Positions 1 to 7,553 of a stretch of 21,100 nucleotides of DNA are shown one piece after another. A program made the position numbers and the translations under genes. Every line of letters starts with the position of its first letter. Position 1 is the first letter of the stretch. Source of the DNA: Chrysochromulina tobinii (Eukaryota > Haptophyta > Prymnesiales > Chrysochromulinaceae); contig JWZX01002358.1 in assembly GCA_001275005.1 (NCBI GenBank), positions 1 through 21,100 of the forward strand. Reading direction: 5' to 3'. Below the pieces are notes generated by a model that worked only from the letters and a program-made list of their open reading frames with translations, did no database searches and was not told the DNA's origin.

Positions 1-1
1 A

Positions 2-1276
2 CATGGCGATGCAGTGCTGACGCCGGGATCCGTGCGCCACCGCTCCCATCGCAAGGGTGATGACATAGCCTGTTGTCGAGCGCCGCACACTCCAGTCGCT
101 ATCAGATCGGCCGCGCAGGCATCGTGAGTCCGGGTGAGTAGCAACATAATTGGTAGCTAAGGATGCAGTGCGCCCCAGGTAGACCAGCACACGTTCCATG
201 TGTTCCATCATACGCGCCGTCGGGAAAGTCCTGCATCTACCGCCGACTCCCACAGGGTAGGACACATCGCATCGGTACAACGTGGCGAACTGGAGGACCC
301 CAACGAGGGTCCCAAATCGCTCTGCTTCGGTTCCGGTAAGTACTTCGGTCTTGTTGAGCGCTGCCTCGTAATCTACCAACAGTTGCTTGGAACACGGGTT
401 GTTTCCCCATGACGCGGGGTACGAGTCCAACGGCTTAGGCAAGTGCTCCTTTGCCTGTCTTTCGATGTACGTGCGAAGGCCTACGGATGACCAAGCTGGC
501 GAGTGCCGACAGATGTTGGCTGATAACAGGTGCGTGTCTCGCTGGTTCTCTTCCTGGAACTTGACTTTGAAGCGCTTCATCAACTTGTCGCGAATGTGAT
601 CCCTCTCAGCTTTACCCGCTGGGGTGGGGTCACTGTACAGCTTGCCGTCGTCCACGTACAGGTTCATGGTAACATTTTCTCGTCCATCCTTCCCGGCTCG
701 CTTGCTGTAGATACCTGGGTCAGCATCGCACCGCGTCATGCCGCATCCTTGCTCCGAGATTGCGAACGCGTTGATAGTCTCGTTCCATGCTAAGCCAGCG
801 TCCGCTTGCCCGTATAGAGGGGCGTGGAGCAGCCAGAGCATACCTGTTCCGTCCTCGTCTACCTCACGATGGCCAGCGGGAGGGCGAACAATCAGTAGTC
901 GTCGGGGGATGCCCTGGAGGTAGGCTCCTTCGTAATCAAAGCATATCTCGTCTTGCCCTCGGAGAACCTTGTTCGCCTCGCAGCATTTGACGCCCTCGCA
1001 TCTGACCGTCGGGGAGGTTTTCTCGTTGTCGCTCACGCTCGTCATCTCGTTGCCGAGGACCACGCATCGGTTGTTCAAACGGATCTCATTGTGTTTGTCA
1101 TCCCTCTTGACGTTGCCGATCATCATGGTGTTGATCACCTGCTCGCCATTCGCCAAATAATCGAGCACCCTGGGGTCGTCAAGGCGAACGCTCTCCACTG
1201 CGCCACTACTCTTCAGCTTGTTAATCTCTGTTACCCGGGCATCATACCACTCTTTTGCCCTGGGTGACCGCAGCTG
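2..1276 (-). other. Reverse transcriptase (RVT_2) and partial RNase H
   Basis: The RT begins around A-K-E-W-Y-D-A-R. It contains the first catalytic Asp in F-D-Y-E-G-A-Y-L-Q-G (D2098), the P-L-Y-G-Q-A-D-A-G-L-A-W block corresponding to the copia Y-G-L-K-Q-x-P-R-x-W motif, and the Y-V-D-D-G-K-L box with D2193 and D2194. RNase H follows with R-S-D-S-D-W and S-T-T-G-Y-V and is cut by the window edge. These blocks place the element firmly in Ty1/copia and show no disabling change. Confidence 0.93.
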
Positions 1277-4200
1277 CTCTCGGTAGGTAACCATTCCTGC
1301 CTTTGACTTAACAGCGGCGAGCGCCTCGAAGAAGGTCTCGTTGTTATCATCCATGGACAAGAGAAGCTGTCCTTCCGCACTCTCGAAGGCCGCCGCCATG
1401 GTCACCAGCTCGCCGTCGAGCACTTTTGTTGTCAGAGCCTCGAACGGAGGGATGTATTCGCCGCGCAAGGCAGCGTACGCGACGATCGCTGCATAGTCCC
1501 TGCGAGCCTTCTTTTGATGCGGACTGCCATCAGCCGCCTTATCGGCCTCAGCAGCAGCGATCAGGGCGTGAATCTCGAACTCGTTCAGCTGTTCTGCGAT
1601 GGAGGCACCGATGGTGGCTTTCACCGCTTGCTCGGCATACTCGATCGCGGCCTGTACCACCTCGACTTGGGCTGCTCCCACCGTGATTCCTCTGCGCCTA
1701 GCTGCTACCCGCGCTCCGATCGATTGTTCGTCTAGCGGCCGCGGCGATGGTGGGGCCCTTTCTAGTGTCGGTGGTGGCGATGGTGCTGCTTTCTCTGGCG
1801 GTGACGGCTGCGTCGGTGGTGGCGTTGGTGCTCTCTCTGGCGGTGACGGCGGCGTCGGTATCGGTACCCTTGTTCGCACCCTCTCTTGGCGGAGCTGAGT
1901 GTGCGGTTCGGGCTCGGTTGCTGGGAGGGGTCGCGGCGGCGAAGGCGGTGATGGCGCGGTTGGTCCCGTGGGTGTCGGCGGTATCGGCTCTGCTGGCACC
2001 CCCCCTGCTCTGTGGTCCGTGAGCCTCCACTGCTCCTGGTTGAGGTTAAGGACCTGGGGTTTCCATGCGTTGCCTTCCTCGCTCGTGCCTTCCCACACCA
2101 CGCTGTGTCTCCACTCTCGCGTTGTCTTTAGCTGCCATGACTTGTGGACTCGCGCGCGGTAACACAGACCATCTGAGTCGTACAGCACCTCGATGACGTT
2201 GGGTGCTGGTGCTGGGTCGGGCGAGTTGAGGGTATCCCCTTCGTCGTCCTCTTGCTGCTCCTCTCCCACCTCGTCGTCCGAGGGCGCGTCGTCGAGCCAG
2301 TTGTGTACAGTCTCGCCGTCGAAGAAATCTTCTGCAGCTTCTGCGGTTTTCACCTGGTCCTTGGGCTGTGCCAAGTCGTGCGCCTCGTTTGGGGACGGAA
2401 TGTAGTCGTTCTCATGCCCCCCCTGCTTGATGGTGCGAAGCCCCGGAAAGCAACCTGTGATGAACCTACAGTCCGTTCCGACCCATATGCGTTCACGCAA
2501 GGACGGGCAGTAACCAATGTACGAGTGGCTAGCCGTGAGGAGTTGCGGCGGACCTTGGATCTGTTCGTGGTTGTATCCAAGGTGGAGAGCGCGTTCCGCG
2601 GTAGTTTTACCGCCAGTGACCTTGTCTCCCGCCTCAGTATCGTTGATGTACATCAAGCAGCCGAAAGGCCTTCGTGCCGCTGCTGGTTGCTTTTCGCCGG
2701 AAAGACGTTGAAGGGTCGAAACTGTTGGGTCATCGGCGGTCGGGCAGATGTTGAGCACTTGCTCGTATTCTTCCCATGCATACCCCCAGAATTTGGCGAT
2801 GCTTTCCTTCTGCGTCCGCGAGTGCGCAGGGCCCTCGAGTTGCAAGAGGTACGCGCGCGTGCCCGCTGCCATGGTACGGAAAGTTCGCTCTTGGGGGTTA
2901 GCTCGTGGGTTGCCCGCTGCGATGGTCGTGATGCGCAGCTTCTCGTGCTCCCTGATCTTGCGGATTTCCTCGGACTTAGTGAGCTCGTGCGCATTATCCG
3001 AGTGGAGCCACGTCACACGTAAGTTGCGCTTGCTCAAGGACGTATTAAACCATGTGATCGCGGCGCGGATCGCGGTCGGGGCGTCACTCTTGTGCTTGAT
3101 GCGGTACGATTTCTTGGCACCGGACGCGAAATGGGTAAAGCCGAGCACGTAGTGCATGCCCCCGTGAATGAAGGCGACGCGCGTGTACCAGATGTCCATG
3201 CACACAAGCCCGTCGTCTCGGGGTAGGTGTCCTGACGGGGGCAAGCCGATTGCATCGGCTCTCAAGCAGTGATCACATACCCGATCGCGCAGGAGGGTTG
3301 CCCACGCCGGCGGCACGTCCGAGCATACCTCATGAAGGTGCCTGAGACGCTTGTTCGGCAAGTGACCGAACGTTGAGTGAAGGAAGTCGTGGTTCACGTG
3401 ACTGATTGACGTATGCTTGCCGCGCATCACTCCGTTGTCGCTCTCGAACGTGGCTTGTGCGTTGAGCAGCTGGGTCGCGCGTATGTCGCTCATGTTCGCA
3501 CAAGGAACTAGTAGTACCCGATCTCCGAGTAGCTTTGTCCGAGCGCCGTTCTTGAACTGTACGAACGCGTCTCCACTCGCGGGAAGAGATAGGCTCACGC
3601 CATGCGTCCTCTTCACCTCACAGGCGGCCACCAACTTGAAGGCGCATCGCTCGTTGAGGATGGTGTCCGGAAGGGTAAGTACACCGTACCCGTTGTGCTC
3701 CGGTTGGTCACCGTACGTTTCAACGCTCAGTCGCCACAACCCTTTGATGGAGGTGTGGTGGGTTCCGTTGGATCCGCTGATTTTGTACCTCGCCCTCTCG
3801 ATCGAAGACGGCTCTAAGTCCTCGATCTTGTTGGTCATGTTCTTCGCGGCTCCGGTATCCCAGATCGTAGTCGACTCGGAGCATGCCGCCTCGCCGATCG
3901 TGACTTCGATATTCTGCAGCTCTATCTCTCCCACCACGGGGAAGAACGGCAGTGCATTATTAGGCGAGATGCTCGGCAGGTTGAACGACGCGGCCAGGAT
4001 TGGGTTGGCCCCGGTCAACCCGAGCGGGGCGGAGGCGAGGAACCGGGGCGCAAGCATCGCGATGCCTATGACCAGCGCATACGGGCTCAAGTAGTATAGC
4101 CCCATCCCTATATGTTCCAGCATGTGCCTTGCCGCCTTCGCGAGCTGAAAGGCTGGCCAGAATATCGCCGTTAGTGCGGCCATTGGCGATACGAGCCATC

Positions 4201-7200
4201 CAGTCACGACGCCCGTGATTGCCGCCGCCGTGATGGCGAGCAGTAACGTGCCCATCGAGCAGCCGGTTGGTCGGTTGAGTACACGTCGAACGCTGCTCAT
4301 CAGGCCGTCTTTGGCGTCGTGCAGTCTCTCTCGGAATGGAGTCCCGTCCCTGCTCTCCTCGCGGTTGCGGTCGGTTTTGTCGGCCGGCGAGTCTCGCTTC
4401 ATGTCCGCAGTGCGCGAGCCCGGTCGCGAGCCCGTTGCCGGTGATTTGACTGGCAACTCCGGTTGCGAGACTGTGATCGGGGTTCGAGGAGGTTGCTCGG
4501 TACCCTCCTCTGGGTCATTGTTCCACGGGAGGATGGTAAGTCCCACGCCCGCATCGAGGTCAGCCAACGGTTCGTCCCCCCCGACGTGTGCGAAGGGAGT
4601 GGCGTGGATGGGGCCCGACGTCTGAGTCTCACGTCGAGGCGTGCCCTGAAAGGGCATCATGGGCTCGCGCGGGAGCGCACGCTTGCTAGCGGCAGTGTTG
4701 GCCATGACGGAGCGCTCGATGGAGATGCCGAACGACGCATCTTTGGCCTCGCCCATTGATTCGCCGATCACGTCCTCGGCCTCAACTTGGGGCATCGGAG
4801 TGAGTTTGGGGGCCTCCACCTTGTCCAGCTGCGGCAGGACGGTGGGGAACGCCTCTACCTCGCATAAGATGTGCTGCAGCTGTTCCAGGTCGTGGTCGTC
4901 AACCTCGTCCCCGTCATCCTCGCCGTCCATCTCAGTGTTGCTGGCAGCTTCGGCCGTCATCGGGCACACTGGCACGCGGTTGCTGGCCGCCACCATCTCG
5001 CGCAACGGAGCGGTGGCATCGCGCAGCCAGGGTTGCACAGTAGAGGGGTCGGACCCGTCGAATCGGCACGTGACAGCCGCAACTGTGACGCGGTCATCGG
5101 GCGAGTCGGAGTCGCCTCCATGGTCCGCCCCCGACCACGCCGCGCTAGCCGCCCCCGGCTCCGCCGTGATCTTGAGGAGCGAGTGGGCCTCCGTGAGCCA
5201 CGCGGGCTCGGCAGATTCAGCATCTGGGGGGTCCCGGGCGAACATACCAGGATCCGGGGGCCCCTGAACGTAGGCCTGCCCGCAGTCCATCGTGCTAAAC
5301 ATCATGCGGTCGGGGCGCACCATGTTGAACTCGTCGACGAGCTTGGACGAGTCGTCCGTGTTGCGCATAGAACGCCGCAGTAGTAAGGTCCGTCCGGCCT
5401 TTTGGATGGCAAGAGCAGAGTACTGGTGAAGCTCGTCAACGCACCGGGCGATCGCGGACGTCAGGTCAGCTCCCGCCTCATGCAGCACCTCGGGAAGTCG
5501 CTCCGGGTCATATGACGGGTCGGCGGCAAGCAACATCCCCGTAACGTGTTCGGAGGCGAGTAACATTCCCGTTACGCGTCCGGTAATGTAGCTGCCGAGA
5601 CCGGCCTGGAATACTCGGTCATAGGTGCGCAGCCCGAAGTGGTACTCTGCCCCGAATCCGGGGCCAGTCATCATGCACGCGTCGAGGTCGGGCGCGGCGC
5701 AGACGCCTGCTCTGGGCGCCGCCCAGTAGGCCGCCATGAACGCCGCCTCGGTGCTGCATGCCCTCACGAGCGCGTCCTGCTCACAGTTGCTCATTGCCGT
5801 AAGCCCGCTCAGGATGACTGCGCACCTGTCGGGGGCTGTCAGCTCCTCCTCACCGACGGTCATCACCGTGTCGGGGGCATCCTGGGTGTCTGCATCATCG
5901 ACCAGCTCGACGAGACTGACGAGCTCGATCAGCTCGATGATTTCCTCCACGTCTGCAGCATTTTGCGGCGATCCACGGCCCCCTCGTCCGCCGCCGCGTC
6001 CGCCTCGGCCGCCATTGCCATTCCCGCGCCCGAATGGTTGCAGTGGCTTCTCAATTTTCGGCAGTGGCTTGGCGGTGATACCGAGTAGCTTAGCGAACTG
6101 AGCGCGCGTCTCCGTGAGCTTGGCGAGGTCGGGGTCCGTCCATGCCATGAGGCGCAGCACCTTCATGCCGCCGTGCAGCTCCTCGCGCGGGTCGCATGCG
6201 CACTTGAGTATCTCCCCCTGACGATTCTTATGGGGGCATCCTGTGCAGAACACCCCTTTTTTGGGATCGACGGTCGCTTTTTCCGTCTTCGGCGGGCGTC
6301 CCGCGCCTCCCGTTCCAGCCGCGGCGATGTCGACCTCGTTTTCGGGAGGCTGCTGTGCCTCCACGAACCCAGCGGCCACGTCGATCGCGTGCGCGGCTCC
6401 GGTCGGTGCTTTCGCGCTGGCACGGCGCTGGACGATGCGGCTGCACCGGTTGAGCACAACTTCGTACTCGCCCAGCAGATCTTCTTTGCGCAGCTCGTCC
6501 AGGAGCCGCTCAGCTGCCTCATCATAGGCCTTGGGCAGGATCTTGTTGATGACAAACTCACCCAGCTGCTCGCCTGTATAGGGCGCGCGCAGGAACGGAT
6601 TGATGTCGTACGCAAACCGGCGGCAGACAGCCTGGAACTCGCGGTCCCCGCAGCCCTCGGGCAGCCTCTTGTCCTGGATGATGCGAGCTGCCTTCTCGTA
6701 GAAGTCATTCTGAGGCGAGTCCCTCTGCAGCATGAGCAGCCACAGCTCCAAGAACTTGAGAGCTGCCGCTCCATCGTAGTAGCCGTCACCCGTGTGGTAC
6801 TTCGAGCGGAGGATCTCCCGAAGCCCGGGGTTAGTGTGCATCATTGAGTCAGTAAGGAGCGTGAACAGCTCGTTGTTCTTATCTCTCCAATAGGTCTCTC
6901 TCTGCAGCTTGATCTGCTTGTTGTGCCCTTTGCGCTCTTCGATTTTGCACGCCCAAGACTCGTAGGCCGCCTTATCCCGGAAGGACGCCCCCTCCGGGAG
7001 TGGCTCCGGGTCCTTGATGGAACGCGCGGACCAGATCGGAGGGAAGATGCCGGGCGTGATTTTGCCCTGGGCAATGTCAGTGAGCCGGCGCGCCGCCAGC
7101 ACCGACTCTGTCTTGCGCCCCCAGTTCCGTGCGTGGTCTGGCCTCGGTATGCCAGCCGGGAATGGATCCAGCGCGTCCGCATTCGTCGTGTACTGTGCCT

Positions 7201-7228
7201 TTCGCAGTGTTTCTTCTTGGGCCGACAT
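2..7228 (-). CDS. Copia Gag-Pol polyprotein, 3' partial
   Basis: One frame runs from the ATG at 7228 to the window edge, 2409 codons without a stop. The start is the first Met after an in-frame TGA near 7363. Approximate residues: Gag 1-420 with a Cys/His finger (C328, C331, H333, C343, C345) and an RGG box (400-419); acidic, Pro-rich spacer 420-985; hydrophobic segment 990-1070; protease with D1124-T-G-A; pre-integrase zinc motif H1284, H1289, C1318, C1321; integrase D1345, D1411, E1447; Tudor-like module 1670-1745; Pro-rich spacer near 1760-1840; RT with F-D-Y-E-G-A-Y-L-Q-G at 2097-2106 and Y2191-V-D-D; RNase H with S-D-S-D-W near 2375. Familiar copia polyproteins are about 1300-1800 residues, so this one is unusually long. 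Gag and Pol are fused in a single frame, so no frameshift is needed to make Pol. Confidence 0.92.
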   Translation of the reverse strand, partial: MSAQEETLRKAQYTTNADALDPFPAGIPRPDHARNWGRKTESVLAARRLTDIAQGKITPGIFPPIWSARSIKDPEPLPEGASFRDKAAYESWACKIEERKGHNKQIKLQRETYWRDKNNELFTLLTDSMMHTNPGLREILRSKYHTGDGYYDGAAALKFLELWLLMLQRDSPQNDFYEKAARIIQDKRLPEGCGDREFQAVCRRFAYDINPFLRAPYTGEQLGEFVINKILPKAYDEAAERLLDELRKEDLLGEYEVVLNRCSRIVQRRASAKAPTGAAHAIDVAAGFVEAQQPPENEVDIAAAGTGGAGRPPKTEKATVDPKKGVFCTGCPHKNRQGEILKCACDPREELHGGMKVLRLMAWTDPDLAKLTETRAQFAKLLGITAKPLPKIEKPLQPFGRGNGNGGRGGRGGGRGGRGSPQNAADVEEIIELIELVSLVELVDDADTQDAPDTVMTVGEEELTAPDRCAVILSGLTAMSNCEQDALVRACSTEAAFMAAYWAAPRAGVCAAPDLDACMMTGPGFGAEYHFGLRTYDRVFQAGLGSYITGRVTGMLLASEHVTGMLLAADPSYDPERLPEVLHEAGADLTSAIARCVDELHQYSALAIQKAGRTLLLRRSMRNTDDSSKLVDEFNMVRPDRMMFSTMDCGQAYVQGPPDPGMFARDPPDAESAEPAWLTEAHSLLKITAEPGAASAAWSGADHGGDSDSPDDRVTVAAVTCRFDGSDPSTVQPWLRDATAPLREMVAASNRVPVCPMTAEAASNTEMDGEDDGDEVDDHDLEQLQHILCEVEAFPTVLPQLDKVEAPKLTPMPQVEAEDVIGESMGEAKDASFGISIERSVMANTAASKRALPREPMMPFQGTPRRETQTSGPIHATPFAHVGGDEPLADLDAGVGLTILPWNNDPEEGTEQPPRTPITVSQPELPVKSPATGSRPGSRTADMKRDSPADKTDRNREESRDGTPFRERLHDAKDGLMSSVRRVLNRPTGCSMGTLLLAITAAAITGVVTGWLVSPMAALTAIFWPAFQLAKAARHMLEHIGMGLYYLSPYALVIGIAMLAPRFLASAPLGLTGANPILAASFNLPSISPNNALPFFPVVGEIELQNIEVTIGEAACSESTTIWDTGAAKNMTNKIEDLEPSSIERARYKISGSNGTHHTSIKGLWRLSVETYGDQPEHNGYGVLTLPDTILNERCAFKLVAACEVKRTHGVSLSLPASGDAFVQFKNGARTKLLGDRVLLVPCANMSDIRATQLLNAQATFESDNGVMRGKHTSISHVNHDFLHSTFGHLPNKRLRHLHEVCSDVPPAWATLLRDRVCDHCLRADAIGLPPSGHLPRDDGLVCMDIWYTRVAFIHGGMHYVLGFTHFASGAKKSYRIKHKSDAPTAIRAAITWFNTSLSKRNLRVTWLHSDNAHELTKSEEIRKIREHEKLRITTIAAGNPRANPQERTFRTMAAGTRAYLLQLEGPAHSRTQKESIAKFWGYAWEEYEQVLNICPTADDPTVSTLQRLSGEKQPAAARRPFGCLMYINDTEAGDKVTGGKTTAERALHLGYNHEQIQGPPQLLTASHSYIGYCPSLRERIWVGTDCRFITGCFPGLRTIKQGGHENDYIPSPNEAHDLAQPKDQVKTAEAAEDFFDGETVHNWLDDAPSDDEVGEEQQEDDEGDTLNSPDPAPAPNVIEVLYDSDGLCYRARVHKSWQLKTTREWRHSVVWEGTSEEGNAWKPQVLNLNQEQWRLTDHRAGGVPAEPIPPTPTGPTAPSPPSPPRPLPATEPEPHTQLRQERVRTRVPIPTPPSPPERAPTPPPTQPSPPEKAAPSPPPTLERAPPSPRPLDEQSIGARVAARRRGITVGAAQVEVVQAAIEYAEQAVKATIGASIAEQLNEFEIHALIAAAEADKAADGSPHQKKARRDYAAIVAYAALRGEYIPPFEALTTKVLDGELVTMAAAFESAEGQLLLSMDDNNETFFEALAAVKSKAGMVTYREQLRSPRAKEWYDARVTEINKLKSSGAVESVRLDDPRVLDYLANGEQVINTMMIGNVKRDDKHNEIRLNNRCVVLGNEMTSVSDNEKTSPTVRCEGVKCCEANKVLRGQDEICFDYEGAYLQGIPRRLLIVRPPAGHREVDEDGTGMLWLLHAPLYGQADAGLAWNETINAFAISEQGCGMTRCDADPGIYSKRAGKDGRENVTMNLYVDDGKLYSDPTPAGKAERDHIRDKLMKRFKVKFQEENQRDTHLLSANICRHSPAWSSVGLRTYIERQAKEHLPKPLDSYPASWGNNPCSKQLLVDYEAALNKTEVLTGTEAERFGTLVGVLQFATLYRCDVSYPVGVGGRCRTFPTARMMEHMERVLVYLGRTASLATNYVATHPDSRCLRGRSDSDWSVRRSTTGYVITLAMGAVAHGSRRQHCIAM
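1994..2221 (-). other. Tudor/Agenet-like module between integrase and RT
   Basis: Residues about 1670-1745 read V-I-E-V-L-Y-D-S-D-G-L-C-Y-R-A-R-V, then two Trp-rich strands (R-E-W-R-H-S-V-V-W-E-G) and W-R-L-T. The pattern hydrophobic-strand, Asp/Gly turn, Y-x-A-x-V is typical of small SH3-like barrels such as Tudor, Agenet and chromo-barrel. Chromatin-reading modules are known on integrases of chromoviruses (Ty3/gypsy) but are not a standard copia component. The assignment is by eye from the strand pattern only. Confidence 0.35.
2459..3406 (-). other. Pre-integrase zinc motif and integrase catalytic core
   Basis: L-H-S-T-F-G-H followed by C-D-H-C is the HHCC motif of the GAG-pre-integrase domain. 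The rve core then supplies D1345 (C-M-D-I-W-Y), D1411 (H-S-D-N-A-H-E-L) and E1447 (N-P-Q-E-R-T), with exactly 35 residues between the second Asp and the Glu. Downstream, R-P-F-G-C, L-G-Y-N-H and V-G-T-D-C-R-F match the conserved C-terminal blocks of copia integrases. All catalytic residues are intact. Confidence 0.9.
3500..3937 (-). other. Retropepsin-like aspartic protease domain
   Basis: The active-site motif W-D-T-G-A-A has its Asp at residue 1124. It is preceded by a beta-rich stretch and followed about 110 residues later by L-L-G-D-R-V-L-L-V-P, a plausible distal strand of the fold. The copia form of the motif is usually D-S-G-A, and DTGA is also catalytically standard. The domain would cut Gag-Pol into mature proteins. 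Its limits are approximate. Confidence 0.8.
4019..4261 (-). other. Hydrophobic, probable membrane segments upstream of the protease
   Basis: Residues about 990-1070 contain two or three long hydrophobic stretches: one near 991-1012, a shorter one near 1016-1030 (including F-W-P-A-F) and one near 1050-1067. Short positively charged or His-containing stretches separate them, and a basic stretch (R-R-V-L-N-R-P) precedes the first. This pattern would be read as transmembrane helices in a cellular protein. Membrane segments are not a usual part of copia Gag-Pol, and their position just before the protease is not that of an env-like gene, which would follow Pol. Confidence 0.55.
5522..5581 (-). repeat. 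Short tandem duplication in the Gag-Pol spacer
   Basis: The spacer downstream of the RGG box contains the heptapeptide V-T-G-M-L-L-A twice, ten residues apart. The underlying 30-nt units are diverged at synonymous sites. It is a small in-frame duplication and does not disturb the reading frame. Confidence 0.6.
5969..7228 (-). other. Gag region with Cys/His finger and RGG box
   Basis: Residues 1-420 of the polyprotein are charged and helix-rich, as in a copia Gag capsid. The segment from about residue 130 to 290 has the alternating Leu/charged pattern of the UBN2-like capsid fold; this is inferred, with no diagnostic motif. At 328-345 the spacing is C-x2-C-x-H-x9-C-x-C, not the usual C-x2-C-x4-H-x4-C zinc knuckle. 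It is followed by about 20 residues of Gly/Arg repeats, a typical RNA-binding element. Together they are the likely genomic-RNA packaging module. Confidence 0.7.
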
Positions 7229-7279
7229 CCTTGGCGCTTCTCGGGTGTATTTGCGCTGGTCTGGAGGGTGCAAAACGCT

Positions 7280-7293
7280 GCCCACCGCTACCA
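7280..7293 (-). other. Putative primer binding site, initiator tRNA-Met type
   Basis: On the minus strand this reads TGGTAGCGGTGGGC. Its complement, GCCCACCGCTACCA, looks like the 3' end of a tRNA including CCA, with U at position 72 (before the discriminator A). U72, implying an A1:U72 pair, is a hallmark of eukaryotic initiator tRNA-Met, the usual primer of copia and Ty1 elements; the Ty1 site also starts TGGTAGCG. It lies 52 nt upstream of the Gag ATG, where a PBS should be. The host tRNA sequence is needed to confirm it. Confidence 0.65.
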
Positions 7294-7459
7294 AATAGCG
7301 CCGAGTTGGGACGAGTCGGTGAGGACGATCTAGCCTTGGTCTCAGTTCGATCCAACCTAAATCGGGTCACACAATTCTAGGTGTTCCCTAATTGGTTAAT
7401 GTGTCGGCTTGCATGCAACTGTCTCTCAGGAGACGGGTAGGCACCGATATGGCGCTACA
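7294..7459 (-). repeat. Tentative 5' LTR
   Basis: A 5' LTR must end next to the primer binding site. On the minus strand a 7-nt inverted repeat, TAGCGCC and GGCGCTA, brackets about 160 bp (about 7457 to 7296), and a TG dinucleotide precedes the outer copy at 7459. The inner end reads ...GCTATT rather than the canonical CA. An alternative TG start (TGTTACG) lies at 7474. With no 3' LTR in the window the ends cannot be fixed. Confidence 0.25.
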
Positions 7460-7553
7460 CAGGGCAACGTAACACGTGACTCGAGATGTATAAATCGCGC
7501 GTACTCGGTACTGTACTGAAACCTTTAGGCAGTCCGTCTGTGTTCCGCGCGTG

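Larger units (their letters stand above)
1..7459 (-). mobile_element. Ty1/copia LTR retrotransposon, cut by the left window edge
   Basis: The domain order Gag, protease, integrase, reverse transcriptase, RNase H on the minus strand is diagnostic of the Ty1/copia (Pseudoviridae) superfamily; in Ty3/gypsy elements integrase follows RT. The 5' side is present: a tRNA-like primer binding site at 7280-7293 and a possible 5' LTR upstream of it. The RNase H end, polypurine tract and 3' LTR lie beyond base 1. The coding frame carries no disabling mutation over 7.2 kb, which suggests a recent insertion. The element sits directly downstream of the uL5 gene in the same orientation. The outer boundary at 7459 is tentative because no second LTR is available for comparison. 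Confidence 0.9.
7229..7553. other. Non-coding interval: retrotransposon leader, LTR and uL5 3' flank
   Basis: No gene is seen here. Bases 7229-7279 are the Gag leader, 7280-7293 the probable PBS, roughly 7294-7459 (or 7474) the candidate LTR, and the rest, up to the uL5 stop at 7554-7556, is the uL5 3' flank. A TATAAAT sequence occurs on the plus strand near 7489, but nothing is transcribed rightward from here as far as the sequence shows. The short uL5 3' flank means its transcript may end within or near the LTR. Confidence 0.6.

Noticed and set aside
3417-4094. A 225-codon plus-strand frame over the retrotransposon
   Set aside because: It lies opposite the intact Gag-Pol frame in the hydrophobic and protease region and has no recognisable motif.
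6173-6847. A 224-codon plus-strand frame and overlapping minus-strand frames in the Gag region
   Set aside because: They are shadows of the continuous Gag-Pol frame, with skewed composition and no domain.
1-7459. Reading the element as Ty3/gypsy or as an env-bearing retrovirus
   Set aside because: Integrase precedes RT and the RT is of the RVT_2 type. The hydrophobic segments are within Gag-Pol before the protease, not a separate env frame.
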